Source: Streptomyces sp. B21-105 (GTDB lineage: Bacteria; Actinomycetota; Actinomycetes; Streptomycetales; Streptomycetaceae). From it: a stretch of 64,000 nucleotides of DNA. A program made the translations under genes and the position numbers. Shown here in pieces: positions 45,763 through 58,359 of this stretch. The notes beneath the pieces are model-generated. The model had not been told where the DNA came from, ran no database searches, and was given only the letters and a program-made list of their open reading frames with translations. Within the stretch, counting starts at the first letter, position 1; each line of letters starts with the position of its first letter. The stretch is from NCBI RefSeq assembly GCF_036898465.1, contig NZ_JARUMJ010000001.1, positions 2,542,001-2,606,000 of the forward strand, given 5' to 3'.

Positions 45763-47398
45763 GTTCGCGGTACTCCTCGGGCGTCGGCTTGGGGATGTGA
45801 CTGTCCGCCCCGAACATCGCCCGGGCCAGCCGCGCCCGCACCCGCTCGGAGACGGTGACCGGCCGCCGCACCCCGTTGTGGTCGACGAGCGGCCCGATCC
45901 CGTACGGCGGAGGCTGCTCGTGCTGGGTGAGGGTGAACAGCCGGTCCCGGCCGAGGGGTTCGTGGACCTCGATGTACTCGCCGTGCGGCAGGCGTCTGAT
46001 GGTGCCCGTCTCCCGGCCGTGCAGCACCTTGTCGCGGTCGCGGCGCTGCAGTCCGAGACAGATCCGCTTGGTGACCACGAAGGCGACGACGGGGGCGACG
46101 AACACGGAGACCCGCACGAACCAGGTGATCGCGTTGATGGACAGATGCAGATGCGTGGCGACGATGTCGTTGCCGCCGCCGAGCAGCAGCACCGCGTACA
46201 GGGTCAGCCAGGCCACGCCGAGGCCGGTGCGCACGGGGGCGTTGCGCGGCCGGTCGAGGATGTGGTGCTCGCGCTTGTCGCCGGTGATCCACGCCTCCAC
46301 GAAGGGGTAGACGCCGAGGGCCAGCAGGATCAGCGGGAAGAGCGAGAACGGGATGAGGACGCCCAGTTCCAGGGTGTGGCCCCAGGCGTTGATCTCCCAG
46401 CCCGGCATCACCCGGATCAGCCCCTCGGAGAAGCCGAGGTACCAGTCCGGCTGGGCGCCCGTCGTCACCAGGTCCGGCCGGTACGGGCCGAACGCCCACA
46501 CCGGGTTGACGCTCGCGATCCCGCCCATCACCGCCAGCACGCCGAAGACCAGGAAGAAGAACCCGCCGGCCTTCGCCATGTAGACCGGCATGAACGGCAT
46601 GCCGACCACGCTCTTCTGGTCGCGTCCGGGCCCCGGGTACTGCGTGTGCTTGTGAAAGAACACCAGGATGAGGTGGGCGACGACCAGCCCCAGCATGATG
46701 CCGGGCAGCAGCAGGACGTGGATCGGGTAGAACCGGGAGATGATGTCGTGCCCCGGGAACTCCCCTCCGAAGAGGAAGAACGACAGGTACGTCCCGACGA
46801 TCGGGACGGACAGGATCGCGCCGTCGGCGAACCGCACGCCGGTGCCGGAGAGCAGGTCGTCGGGGAGCGAGTAGCCGGTGAGACCGGTGAGGATGCCGAG
46901 GAACAACAGCAGCCAGCCGAACACCCAGTTGACCTCGCGTGGCTTGCGGAACGCGCCGGTGAAGAACACCCGCATCATGTGCACGAGCATGCCGGTGACG
47001 AACACCAGCGCCGACCAGTGGTGGATCTGCCGGATCAGCAGCCCGCCGCGCACGTCGAAGCTGATGTCGAGGGTCGACTCGTACGCCCGCGTCATCCTGA
47101 TGCCGTTGAGAGGCGCGTAGGAGCCGTGGTAGACGACCTCGGCGCTGCTCGGCTCGAAGAACAGGGTGAGATAGACGCCGGTGAGGATGAGGATCAGGAA
47201 GCTGTAGAGGCAGATCTCGCCCAGCATGAACGACCAGTGGTCCGGGAACACCTTGCGCAGGTTGGCCCTGGCCAGCGTGTACAGCCCGAGCCTCCCGTCG
47301 GCCCAGTCCGCGACCCGCTCACCCTTGCCGGGCTCGCCCCTCGGCCGTGAACTCCCTTGCCGCGTCGCCCCGTTCACCGATCCCGCGTACTCGCCCAT
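45704..47398 (-). CDS. Cytochrome bc1 complex cytochrome b subunit, orphan QcrB
   Basis: A 564-residue membrane protein with nine or so helices. Haem b ligands lie in LLIRQIHHWSALVFVTGMLVHMMRVFFTG and IHVLLLPGIMLGLVVAHLILVFFHKH; the quinol site has GAQPDWYLGFSEG; the N-terminus KVFPDHWSFMLGEICLYSFLILILTGVYL and a long C-terminal cytoplasmic tail are actinobacterial. QcrA (Rieske) and QcrC genes, which normally sit with qcrB, are absent here. It is therefore a paralogue that may replace the main subunit or serve a separate branch. No oxidase gene is nearby. Confidence 0.92.
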   Translation of the reverse strand: MGEYAGSVNGATRQGSSRPRGEPGKGERVADWADGRLGLYTLARANLRKVFPDHWSFMLGEICLYSFLILILTGVYLTLFFEPSSAEVVYHGSYAPLNGIRMTRAYESTLDISFDVRGGLLIRQIHHWSALVFVTGMLVHMMRVFFTGAFRKPREVNWVFGWLLLFLGILTGLTGYSLPDDLLSGTGVRFADGAILSVPIVGTYLSFFLFGGEFPGHDIISRFYPIHVLLLPGIMLGLVVAHLILVFFHKHTQYPGPGRDQKSVVGMPFMPVYMAKAGGFFFLVFGVLAVMGGIASVNPVWAFGPYRPDLVTTGAQPDWYLGFSEGLIRVMPGWEINAWGHTLELGVLIPFSLFPLILLALGVYPFVEAWITGDKREHHILDRPRNAPVRTGLGVAWLTLYAVLLLGGGNDIVATHLHLSINAITWFVRVSVFVAPVVAFVVTKRICLGLQRRDRDKVLHGRETGTIRRLPHGEYIEVHEPLGRDRLFTLTQHEQPPPYGIGPLVDHNGVRRPVTVSERVRARLARAMFGADSHIPKPTPEEYRELTAGHGGQAGQAGPGGDGH

Positions 47399-47494
47399 AC
47401 CTCGCCGCCTCCCCGTCGGATCTTCCTCAGGGTGGCACGGACGCCCCGCTGAGCCAACGGTGCGGACGGTTCCGGAGAGCCGCCGCCCCCGCCG

Positions 47495-48217
47495 CTACGG
47501 CCGTACGATCCCCTGCGCCCGGGCGGCCGTCAGCCACTGCGGGAACTCGCTCACGAGCCGGTCGTAGAGATCCGCGTCCGAGACCTTCCGCGGGTCCGGA
47601 CCGGCGTGGAAGAAGCCGGCGTTGTCGACCGCCCGCTTCGCCGGGACGGGCAGTTCGTCGAGCTTGCGCAGGAAGTCGAACTGCTTGCTGCCGCGGTCGC
47701 CGAAGCCGATGAACTGCCAGAACAGGGGCAGCTTGGAGGCCTTGCAGAGATAGCGTTCGGCGGCCAGCTTGTTGATGGGGCCGCCGTCGGTCTGGAAGAC
47801 GACCAGCGCGGGTTCCCGTGCGCCGCTGTCGAGGTAGTGGTCGATGACGGCGTCCATGGCGAGGTGGTAGCTCGTCTTGCCCATGTGTCCGAGGCAGGCC
47901 ACGATGCGGTCCACCCGGCCGCAGTGGTCGTCGAGGGCGATGTCGGTGACGGCGTCGACGTCGGTGGAGAAGAAGACGACCGGCACCCGGCCGTCGTCGT
48001 CGAGATGGGCGGAGAGTCCCAGCACCCGGTCGGCGAGGGCCTGCACGCTGCCGTCCCGGTAGTACGGCTTCATCGACCCCGAGTAGTCGACGACGAGGTA
48101 GACGGCGGCCCGCTGCCCGTCGAGGCCGTGCTTGGCGAGGGACACCCCGGCGCTCTTGTAGAGGCTGACCAGCGCGGGTGCGGTCTCCTGGACCTTGGTG
48201 AGACTGATCGCGACCAT
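47495..48217 (-). CDS. VWA-domain protein of the tellurium-resistance (TerF-like) type
   Basis: A 240-residue von Willebrand A protein. Its start MVAISLTKVQETAPALVSLYKSAGVSLAKHGLDG is typical of proteins linked with TerD-family genes. The MIDAS metal site is seen in AVYLVVDYSGSMKPYY, with the Thr in FFSTDVDAVTD and MGKTSYHLAMD and the Asp in FQTDGGPIN. No other ter gene is adjacent. The ATG has a GGGAGG site nine bases upstream. Function is unknown beyond metal-dependent protein binding. Confidence 0.88.
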   Translation of the reverse strand: MVAISLTKVQETAPALVSLYKSAGVSLAKHGLDGQRAAVYLVVDYSGSMKPYYRDGSVQALADRVLGLSAHLDDDGRVPVVFFSTDVDAVTDIALDDHCGRVDRIVACLGHMGKTSYHLAMDAVIDHYLDSGAREPALVVFQTDGGPINKLAAERYLCKASKLPLFWQFIGFGDRGSKQFDFLRKLDELPVPAKRAVDNAGFFHAGPDPRKVSDADLYDRLVSEFPQWLTAARAQGIVRP

Positions 48218-48294
48218 GGCGCACAGCCTCCCACACTCACCGTCGTCGCCTCGGGAAACCGTCATCGCCTCGGGAACAGGTGTACGGAAATGGC

Positions 48295-48344
48295 GACGGC
48301 GCCTGCCCGGTCGTCCGGTCGGGGACTGTTGGGCAGGCGCCGTC
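48295..48344 (-). terminator. Terminator after gltD
   Basis: GACGGCGCCTGCCC (48295-48308) pairs perfectly with GGGCAGGCGCCGTC (48331-48344); the 22-base loop can fold further. It lies 53 bases beyond the gltD stop and 78 bases before the VWA gene. Confidence 0.78.
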
Positions 48345-48396
48345 AATGTTCCGCACGCCTTTGTACGGGACGTCTGGGTGCCTTTCGGCGGGGCCG

Positions 48397-49849
48397 TCAG
48401 ACCATCAGCGAGCGGTCCGTCGGGCGGATGGGGGCCGGCAGGTCGCTCGCGCCGGTCAGGAACCGGTCGACGCCGCGGGCGGCCGAGCGGCCCTCCGCGA
48501 TCGCCCACACGATGAGCGACTGGCCGCGGCCGGCGTCACCGGCGACGTACACGCCGGGCACGTTGGTCGCGAAGTCGGCGTCGCGCGCGACGTTGCCGCG
48601 CTCGTCGAGCTCCAGGCCGAACTGCTCCACCAGGCCGTTCTCCCGGTCGGTGCCGGTGAAGCCCATGGCGAGGGTGACCAGCTGGGCGGGGATCTTGCGT
48701 TCCGTGCCCGGCTTCGGGGTCAGCCTGCCCTCGACGAACTCGACCTCGGTGAGGTGCAGCCACTGGACGTTGCCGTCCTCGTCGCCCTCGAAGTGGGTGG
48801 TGGAGACGGAGTAGACCCGCTCGCCGCCCTCCTCGTGCGCGGAGGTGACCTTGTAGAGCATCGGGAAGGTCGGCCACGGCTGGCCCGGGTTCCGCTCCTC
48901 GCCCGGCCGGGGCATGATCTCCAGCTGGGTGACGGACGCCGCGCCCTGGCGGTGCGCGGTGCCCACGCAGTCGGCGCCGGTGTCGCCGCCGCCGATGACC
49001 ACGACGTGCTTGCCCTCGGCCGTGATCGGGGGCGCCACGAAGTCGCCCTCCTGGACCTTGTTGGCGAGCGGCAGGTACTCCATCGCCTGGTGGACGCCCT
49101 TGAGCTCACGGCCGGGGACCGGCAGGTCACGGGCGGTCGTGGCGCCGGCGGCGATGACGACGGCGTCGTAGCGCTTCTTGAGGTCGGTCGCCTTGAGGTC
49201 GCGGCCGATCTCGATGCCGGTGCGGAAGCGGGTGCCCTCCGTGCGCATCTGCTCGATGCGGCGGTTGATGTGCCGCTTCTCCATCTTGAACTCGGGGATG
49301 CCGTAGCGGAGCAGGCCGCCGATGCGGTCCGCGCGCTCGTAGACGGCGACGGTGTGGCCGGCCCGGGTCAGCTGCTGGGCGGCGGCCAGGCCCGCCGGGC
49401 CCGAACCGATGACCGCGACCGTCTTGCCGGACAGGCGCTCGGGCGCCTGCGGGGCGACGTCACCGGTCTCCCACGCCTTGTCGATGATCGAGACCTCGAC
49501 GTTCTTGATGGTGACGGCCGGCTGGTTGATGCCGAGCACGCACGCCGACTCGCAGGGAGCCGGGCACAGCCGCCCGGTGAACTCCGGGAAGTTGTTCGTC
49601 GCGTGCAGCCGCTCCTGCGCCGCCGACCAGTCCTCGCGGTAGGCGAAGTCGTTCCACTCGGGGATCAGGTTCCCGAGCGGACAGCCGTTGTGGCAGAACG
49701 GGATGCCGCAGTCCATGCACCGGCTGGCCTGCTTGCTGATGATCGGCAGCAGCGAGCCGGGGACGTAGACCTCGTTCCAGTCCTTCAGCCGCACGTCGAC
49801 GGGGCGGGACTTGGCGACCTCACGGCCGTGGTTCAGGAAGCCCTTCGGG

Positions 49850-49857
<8 letters not shown>
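48397..49857 (-). CDS. gltD: Glutamate synthase small subunit
   Basis: A 486-residue NADPH-dependent flavoprotein that passes electrons to GltB. Iron-sulfur Cys clusters lie in [26 protein letters not shown] and [16 protein letters not shown]. The FAD motif is [16 protein letters not shown] and the NADPH motif [14 protein letters not shown]. The C-terminal FAD block is [22 protein letters not shown]. Its ATG overlaps the end of gltB by eight bases, so the two subunits are coupled. Confidence 0.97.
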
Positions 49858-54448
<4,591 letters not shown>

Positions 54449-54784
54449 CGGCTCTCCCGTCGTCGTCTCAGGTGGCATGTCTGCTGGCGAAGGGACGACG
54501 TTGGCCCTCTGCGGAACGCAAAATTTCGTGCAGGTTACATGATGGAGCGGTTCTCGGGAACCGGATACTCCGTTCCAGCATGCGGACGCCAGGGGTGCGC
54601 GGCGGGGGTTCCTCGCACGTGGCTGAAAGGTATGGAGGCCGGACGGGACGAGATCGGTCGGATCGTTGCCCGGCGGACCGAAGGGAGCGGCGTCACCCAC
54701 CCCGCGAGTGCGCCGCAGGCGTCATTGCCCCCAGCGCTTACGGCTCATGCCCGCTGGTCATGCACTCGAAACCAGTCGGTAACG
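54449..54784. other. gltB leader and promoter region
   Basis: About 335 bases upstream of gltB, with no credible gene. An AT-richer patch (near 54525-54540, reading TTACATG on the plus strand and CGAAATTTTGCG on the minus) 75-90 bases before the gltB start may be the promoter zone. A small inverted repeat GGTTCTCGG../..CCGGATACTCCG is weak. No GlnR box pair could be confirmed by eye. Confidence 0.45.
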
Positions 54785-54814
54785 GCTGCCTATGCGGCCC
54801 AGCGCATAGGCAGC
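54785..54814 (-). terminator. Terminator after the VIT-family gene
   Basis: GCTGCCTATGCG (54785-54796) pairs with CGCATAGGCAGC (54803-54814), a perfect 12-bp stem with loop GCCCAG. It begins seven bases after the transporter stop codon on the minus strand and separates it from gltB. Confidence 0.85.
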
Positions 54815-54821
54815 AGCCGAT

Positions 54822-55553
54822 CTATCCTACGGCCGTTCCGAAGAAGCTGCCCAGGGCGTAGGTCACACCGGCCGCCGCACCGCCGAGGACCAGCTGCCGC
54901 AGCCCGCTGAACCACCAGGTCCGCGCCGTCACCTTGGCCACCACCGCGCCGCAGCCGAACAGGCCGAGCAGGGCGAGCAGCACGGCCGGCCACAGCGAGG
55001 AGGCGCCGAGCAGGTACGGCAGGACGGGCAGCAGCGCGCCCAGCGCGAAGGACCCGAAGCTGGACACGGCGGCGACCAGCGGGGACGGCAGATCCGACGG
55101 ATCGATGCCCAGCTCTTCGCGGGCGTGTATCTCCAGGGCCTGCTCGGGGTCGCGCGACAGCTGGCGGGCGACCTGCCGGGCCAGCTCGGGTTCGACGCCC
55201 CGGGACTCGTAGAGCGCGGCGAGCTCGGCCTCCTCGTCCTGCGGGTGCTTGCGCAGTTCCCGCCGCTCGACGGCCAGTTCGGCCTCGACGAGTTCGCGCT
55301 GCGAGGCGACGGAGGTGTACTCGCCGGCCGCCATGGAGAAGGCGCCGGCGGCGAGCCCCGCGAGGCCGGTGACGACGAGGGTCTGCTGTCCCGCGGATCC
55401 GCCGGCGACGCCGGTCATCAGCGCGAGGTTGGAGACCAGGCCGTCCATCGCGCCGAAGACGGCGGGGCGCAGCCAGCCGCCGTTGACGTCACGGTGGGTG
55501 TGGTTGTCGCGGTGCGCCTCGTGCAGCGGCGCCTCGGTCTCGATGATGGCCAC
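54822..55553 (-). CDS. VIT1/CCC1-family iron/manganese transporter
   Basis: A 243-residue membrane protein. It reads LRPAVFGAMDGLVSNLALMTGVAGGS (first helix with conserved Asp), GLAGLAAGAFSMAAGEYTSVASQREL (second helix with the Met/Glu metal residues), a charged cytoplasmic helical hairpin ELRKHPQDEEAELAALYESRGVEPELARQVARQL that matches the VIT metal-binding domain, then three more helices. Such proteins export or store Fe(II)/Mn(II). A Fur-like inverted repeat lies 35-49 bases upstream of the ATG. Confidence 0.92.
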   Translation of the reverse strand: MAIIETEAPLHEAHRDNHTHRDVNGGWLRPAVFGAMDGLVSNLALMTGVAGGSAGQQTLVVTGLAGLAAGAFSMAAGEYTSVASQRELVEAELAVERRELRKHPQDEEAELAALYESRGVEPELARQVARQLSRDPEQALEIHAREELGIDPSDLPSPLVAAVSSFGSFALGALLPVLPYLLGASSLWPAVLLALLGLFGCGAVVAKVTARTWWFSGLRQLVLGGAAAGVTYALGSFFGTAVG

Positions 55554-55587
55554 GGAGATCCCCCAGTAAGCTGAGCCAAAGCTAAGT

Positions 55588-55602
55588 TTAGACTGATTCT
55601 AA
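55588..55602. promoter_or_regulatory. Fur-like inverted repeat upstream of the VIT gene
   Basis: TTAGACTGATTCTAA is a 15-bp inverted repeat (TTAGA..TCTAA). It is also part of a 17-bp-phased direct repeat of CTAAGTT (55582 and 55599). The core ACTGATTC resembles FurA/PerR-type sites of actinobacteria as I remember them. Position fits a promoter operator for the metal transporter. Confidence 0.5.
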
Positions 55603-55712
55603 GTTCCTACAACGTGAAGATACGCCTCGGGATTCCGGCCCGCCACCAAGGAGAGGCTCGGCTAACCAGCACTTTTCCCTTCGAGCGCTCATTCGATCGA
55701 CTATCCGCACAG

Positions 55713-55730
55713 ATGTCGACCGGGTGACAT
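55713..55730. promoter_or_regulatory. Candidate promoter/operator of the ADP-ribosylglycohydrolase operon
   Basis: ATGTC (55713-55717) and GACAT (55726-55730) make a short inverted repeat with an eight-base spacer, followed at once by ATAGGG, a plausible -10. It lies about 95 bases upstream of the first gene. The GT-N-AC layout suits a GntR-type operator, but no such regulator gene is inside the window. Confidence 0.35.
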
Positions 55731-55823
55731 ATAGGGCGCCGAGGCTCGGGTCAACCGCCGACGGTGGGACACATCCGCAGACGGTTCCGCGCCCGAGCGG
55801 AGCCACGGTGGAGAGGCCCGCCC

Positions 55824-56972
55824 ATGGCGACGATCCGTGAAAGAGCCCGCGGCGCCCTGCTCGGCCTCGCCGTCGGAGACGCCCTCGGCGCGCCCGCCGA
55901 GAACATGAAGCCGTCCGAGATCCGCGCCCGCTGGGGCCGTATCACCGGGTACGTATCCGACCGGCCGGCCGGCACGGACGACACCGAGTACGCGATCTTC
56001 TCCGGTCTGCTGCTCGCCCGGCACGGTTCCGCGCTCACCCCCGCCCACGTCGAGTCGGCCTGGCACCAGTGGATCGCCGACCGCGACGAAGGCCCCTTCC
56101 GCGGCGCGGGATTCAGCGAGCGCGGCACCCTGGAGAACCTCCGCCGCGGCCTCGCGGCGCCCATCTCGGCGCAGCACCGGCACGCCTGGAGCGACGGCCT
56201 CGCGATGCGCGCGGCCCCCTTCGGCGTCTTCGCCGCGGGCCGCCCGGCGGAGGCGGCCCGGCTGGTCGCGATCGACGGCGCGGTGAGCCACGACGGCGAG
56301 GGCATCTACGGCGGGCAGGCGGTCGCCGCGGGAGTGGCCGCGGCGATGGCCGGAGCGCCGCCGATCGCGGTGGTCGCCTCGGCTCTCGCGGTGGTCCCCG
56401 AGGACTCCTGGACGGCGCGCTCCCTGCGCCGGGCGGCGGCGGTGGCCCACCGGGGCGAGCGGGCCGTGCGCTCGGCCGTCGTCGTCGGCGGCTATCCGTG
56501 GACCGACCTGGCCCCGGAGGCCGTCGCCCTCGCGTTCGGCGCGTACGCGGCCGCCGACGGCGACTTCCGCGAGGCGGTCCTGACTGCCGTGAACATGGGC
56601 CGCGACGCGGACACCACGGCGGCGGTGGCGGGCGCCCTGGCCGGCGCCACCCGGGGGGTCTCGGCGATCCCGCCGGACTGGGCGGCGGCCATCGGCCCCG
56701 CGCGGGGCACCTGCCTGCCCTCGATGACGGGCCATCACGTGCTGGACGTGGCCGAACTGCTGGTGCCGGGCGAGGGCGGGAAGTGGGGCGAGGGCGTGGT
56801 CGTGGCGGAGATCGTGCCGAGCCTGATGAGCCCGTGCGGGCTCTCCCACCCGGACCCGACGTCCTTCACCCTGACGGCGGCAACGGCAACGGCAACGGCA
56901 ACAGCGGCAGCGGCAGCGGCAGCGGCAGTAGCGACGGCAACGGCGAACGACAGCGCGGAGGCGTGCTCATGA
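55824..56972 (+). CDS. ADP-ribosylglycohydrolase family protein 1
   Basis: A 382-residue DraG-fold protein. It has ALLGLAVGDALGAPAEN, the metal motif GTDDTEYA, SHDGEGIYGGQAVAAG and the second metal motif NMGRDADTTAAVAGALAGA, all as in active enzymes. DraG-fold hydrolases cleave ADP-ribose or other N-/O-glycosidic ribosyl bonds using two Mg ions. The last 35 residues are a Thr/Ala repeat encoded by a microsatellite (56879-56944). The ATG has a GGAGAGG site. Its stop overlaps the next ATG (ATGA). First of seven coupled genes. Confidence 0.92.
   Translation: MATIRERARGALLGLAVGDALGAPAENMKPSEIRARWGRITGYVSDRPAGTDDTEYAIFSGLLLARHGSALTPAHVESAWHQWIADRDEGPFRGAGFSERGTLENLRRGLAAPISAQHRHAWSDGLAMRAAPFGVFAAGRPAEAARLVAIDGAVSHDGEGIYGGQAVAAGVAAAMAGAPPIAVVASALAVVPEDSWTARSLRRAAAVAHRGERAVRSAVVVGGYPWTDLAPEAVALAFGAYAAADGDFREAVLTAVNMGRDADTTAAVAGALAGATRGVSAIPPDWAAAIGPARGTCLPSMTGHHVLDVAELLVPGEGGKWGEGVVVAEIVPSLMSPCGLSHPDPTSFTLTAATATATATAAAAAAAAVATATANDSAEACS
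56879..56944. repeat. Hexanucleotide microsatellite at the junction of two glycohydrolase genes
   Basis: GGCAAC occurs four times (56879-56902), then AGCGGC four times (56903-56926), then a degenerate GGCAGTAGC.GACGGCAACGG tail. In the frame of gene 1 it encodes Thr/Ala runs; in the frame of gene 2, which is open here, it would encode Gly-Asn and Gly-Ser runs. Changes in copy number by other than whole codons are not expected from hexamers, so the frame is stable. Confidence 0.9.
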
Positions 56973-58351
56973 AACCGCCCGCTCCCTGGGACGAGACGAT
57001 GACGACCACAGCAGCAGCGGCAACCACAGCAGGCGCCACCACGGTCACGGCGGCGCCCTGCGCACCCGCACCGGCGCCCACACCCGACAAGGGCGCGCCA
57101 CAGAGGCCGTCCGCCCCCGGCCGCGAGGGCCGCGCCGGAGCGGCGGGACGCCACCGCACCGGTGCGACGGGCCGGAGGGGCGAGCCCGCGGGCGACGCCG
57201 AGGCGGCCGAGACACGGGGGTCCGCCCGCCCGCGGCACGCGCGCCGCATCGAGGGCCTGCTGCTGGGCCTGGCCGCGGGCGACGCCGCCGGGTGGCCCGC
57301 CGCCCGCCATCGCGCCGCCCGGATGCCGGAGTGGACCCGCCGCCTGACCCGCGAGCTCGACACCTTCGCCGAACACAACGCGACGACCACCCTCCCCGTC
57401 CCCATCGCCCTGAACCAGCCCCCCGAACCCCTCCGGCTCGGCCCCTCCGACGACGCCGAGTGGGCGGCGTTCGCCGCCGAGGCGGTGCTGCGGGCCGGCG
57501 ACGACACCGCCCTCGGCGACCTCGGCCGGGAACGCCGGATGCGCGCCGCCATCGACCTCACCTGGAACGCGATCGCCGGCGAGGTCGCGGCGGCGGCCGA
57601 CCGCGCCCCGGAGGTCGAGTCCGCCGTCCTGCCCCTGCGCGCCCGCATCTCCGTGCGCGCCGGACTGGGCAACCTCGCCGCCGGTCTGCGTCCCCCCGCC
57701 ACCGGCCACGACAACCCGCACTACTTCGACGACGCGGCCTGCGTACGCGCCTGCGTCCTCGCCGTGGCACACGCGGGCGACCCCGGCGCCGCCGCCGGCC
57801 TCGCCGAGTTCGACGCCCGCTACACCCAGGACGGCGACGGCGTGCACGGCGCCCGGGCGATGGCAGCGGCACTCGCGCTGGCCCTGGCCGGAGCGGACGT
57901 CGAGGCCTGTACGACGGCGGCGCTCGGCGAGCTCCCCGCACACACCGAGATCGGCCGCAACGCCCGGCACGCCCTGGACCTGGCCCGTGGCGCGCCGAGC
58001 GCGTTCGCGCTCATCCCGCTGCTGGAACACCAGATCGTCGACCACGTCTACAGCTACGGCATCGCGGCGGCTGAGACCGTGCCGGTGGCGCTGGCCCTGG
58101 CGACGGCGTCCGGCGGCCGCATCGGCGAGGCGGTGCCGGCCGCGGCCTGCCTCTCCCGGGTCGCCGACTCGGCCCCGGCCCTGGCGGGCGCGCTGACCGG
58201 GGCGCTCGGCGGCGCCGCCGCGATCCCCGAGGCGTGGCGCGACAGCTGCCGGGTCCTGTCCGGCTGCGCACTCCCCCGGCTCACCGGCACCGACCTCGTG
58301 GAACTCGCCGGACTCCTGGAAGCCGCACAACCGGCCCCACCAGGAGGATGA
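56969..58351 (+). CDS. ADP-ribosylglycohydrolase family protein 2, degenerate metal site
   Basis: A 460-residue protein. An unusual Thr/Ala/Pro/Arg-rich region (about 1-85) precedes the DraG fold: RRIEGLLLGLAAGDAAGWPAARH, then GPSDDAEWAAFAAEAVL where the usual DDT is DDA, DGDGVHGARAMAAALALAL, and CLSRVADSAPALAGALTGALGG in place of NxGRDxDT. Loss of the Thr and of one Asp suggests altered or lost catalysis. It may be a partner or binding subunit of its neighbours. The ATG overlaps the stop of gene 1; its TGA overlaps the region before gene 3. Confidence 0.87.
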   Translation: MKPPAPWDETMTTTAAAATTAGATTVTAAPCAPAPAPTPDKGAPQRPSAPGREGRAGAAGRHRTGATGRRGEPAGDAEAAETRGSARPRHARRIEGLLLGLAAGDAAGWPAARHRAARMPEWTRRLTRELDTFAEHNATTTLPVPIALNQPPEPLRLGPSDDAEWAAFAAEAVLRAGDDTALGDLGRERRMRAAIDLTWNAIAGEVAAAADRAPEVESAVLPLRARISVRAGLGNLAAGLRPPATGHDNPHYFDDAACVRACVLAVAHAGDPGAAAGLAEFDARYTQDGDGVHGARAMAAALALALAGADVEACTTAALGELPAHTEIGRNARHALDLARGAPSAFALIPLLEHQIVDHVYSYGIAAAETVPVALALATASGGRIGEAVPAAACLSRVADSAPALAGALTGALGGAAAIPEAWRDSCRVLSGCALPRLTGTDLVELAGLLEAAQPAPPGG

Positions 58352-58359
58352 TTCGATGC

